From JAFHCF01 sp048497495 (GTDB lineage Bacteria > Pseudomonadota > Alphaproteobacteria > Rhizobiales > Ancalomicrobiaceae), in assembly GCA_048497495.1 (NCBI GenBank), contig JAFHCF010000018.1:1-6461 (forward strand): DNA of 6,461 nt. Direction: 5' to 3'. This document shows positions 6,291 through 6,461 of this stretch, piece after piece (within the stretch, counting starts at the first letter, position 1; each line of letters begins with the position of its first letter). The notes beneath the pieces were generated by a model that was not told the DNA's origin, made no database searches, and saw only the letters and a list, made by a program, of their open reading frames with translations. Position numbers and translations under genes: made by a program.

Positions 6291-6321
6291 ATATTACAGA
6301 CAAAATGAAACATCCGGTGAA
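6291..6321 (-). promoter_or_regulatory. Putative promoter of the carrier protein operon
   Basis: On the minus strand TAATAT (6291-6296) resembles a -10 element. TTCACC (6316-6321) resembles a -35 element with a long 19-bp spacer. They lie in the only clearly AT-rich stretch of the window, and a start near 6284 would give a leader of about 30 nt before the carrier protein ATG. The -35 match and the spacing are weak, so the location is more credible than the exact boxes. Confidence 0.35.
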
Positions 6322-6461
6322 TCTGAAAGGTTAGCAGAGGATTTAGGCGACATCGAGATTTGCCGTGATCGACGGGACGACCGAATACGGCCGAGGCCTC
6401 GGCGGGCGGATTGCGCGCCTCGGGGCGCCGTCGACGGGCGTCGGGGGCCGAGAACGGCCGA
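6322..6461. other. Upstream region without a supported gene
   Basis: The sequence changes from AT-rich (to about 6360) to very GC-rich. Short frames are open to the right edge on the minus strand (one ends with TAA near 6345), and a GTG frame at 6365 runs to the edge on the plus strand. None has a convincing ribosome binding site or recognisable protein. A perfect 14-bp palindrome, GCCGAGGCCTCGGC, lies at 6390-6403 and could be an operator or simply GC-rich chance. Confidence 0.4.

Noticed and set aside
6365..6461. Start of a divergent plus-strand gene (GTG at 6365)
   Set aside because: No ribosome binding site, only about 32 codons visible, and the residues are not recognisable.

Overview
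The window is GC-rich bacterial DNA with five genes, all on the minus strand. They are described here in transcription order, from high to low coordinates. Base composition, gene families and a REP-type palindromic repeat point to an alphaproteobacterium, most likely of the Rhizobiales (Hyphomicrobiales). The genus cannot be read from the sequence.

Region 1 (6255-6461) is non-coding. Next to the first gene it contains an AT-rich patch with a plausible promoter. Region 2 (6254-3849) is a tightly packed three-gene operon: a small acyl/peptidyl carrier protein, an acyl-CoA dehydrogenase-family flavoprotein, and a truncated class II aminoacyl-tRNA synthetase homologue of the amino acid:[carrier protein] ligase family. 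The genes overlap by 1 nt or are 7 nt apart. Region 3 (3848-3485) is a 364-bp gap holding a 128-bp composite inverted repeat (two REP-like units head to head), two further hairpins and an eight-G tract. Region 4 (3484-2498) encodes a DUF1839 protein. Region 5 (2405 to the left edge) encodes a glycoside hydrolase family 2 protein of the beta-mannosidase-like branch, cut by the window just before its expected end.

Working model: the ligase adenylates a small amino acid (glycine or alanine in characterised relatives) and loads it on the phosphopantetheine arm of the carrier protein. The flavoprotein probably acts on the carrier-bound aminoacyl group. The DUF1839 protein has a Cys/His/Asp pattern resembling the BtrH-type acyltransferase fold, so it may move the aminoacyl group from the carrier to an acceptor. 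The GH2 enzyme suggests that a sugar conjugate is part of the pathway. The loading step rests on characterised homologues. The roles of the flavoprotein, the DUF1839 protein and the GH2 enzyme, and the final product, are inference. The locus looks like a small, largely uncharacterised non-ribosomal aminoacylation pathway.
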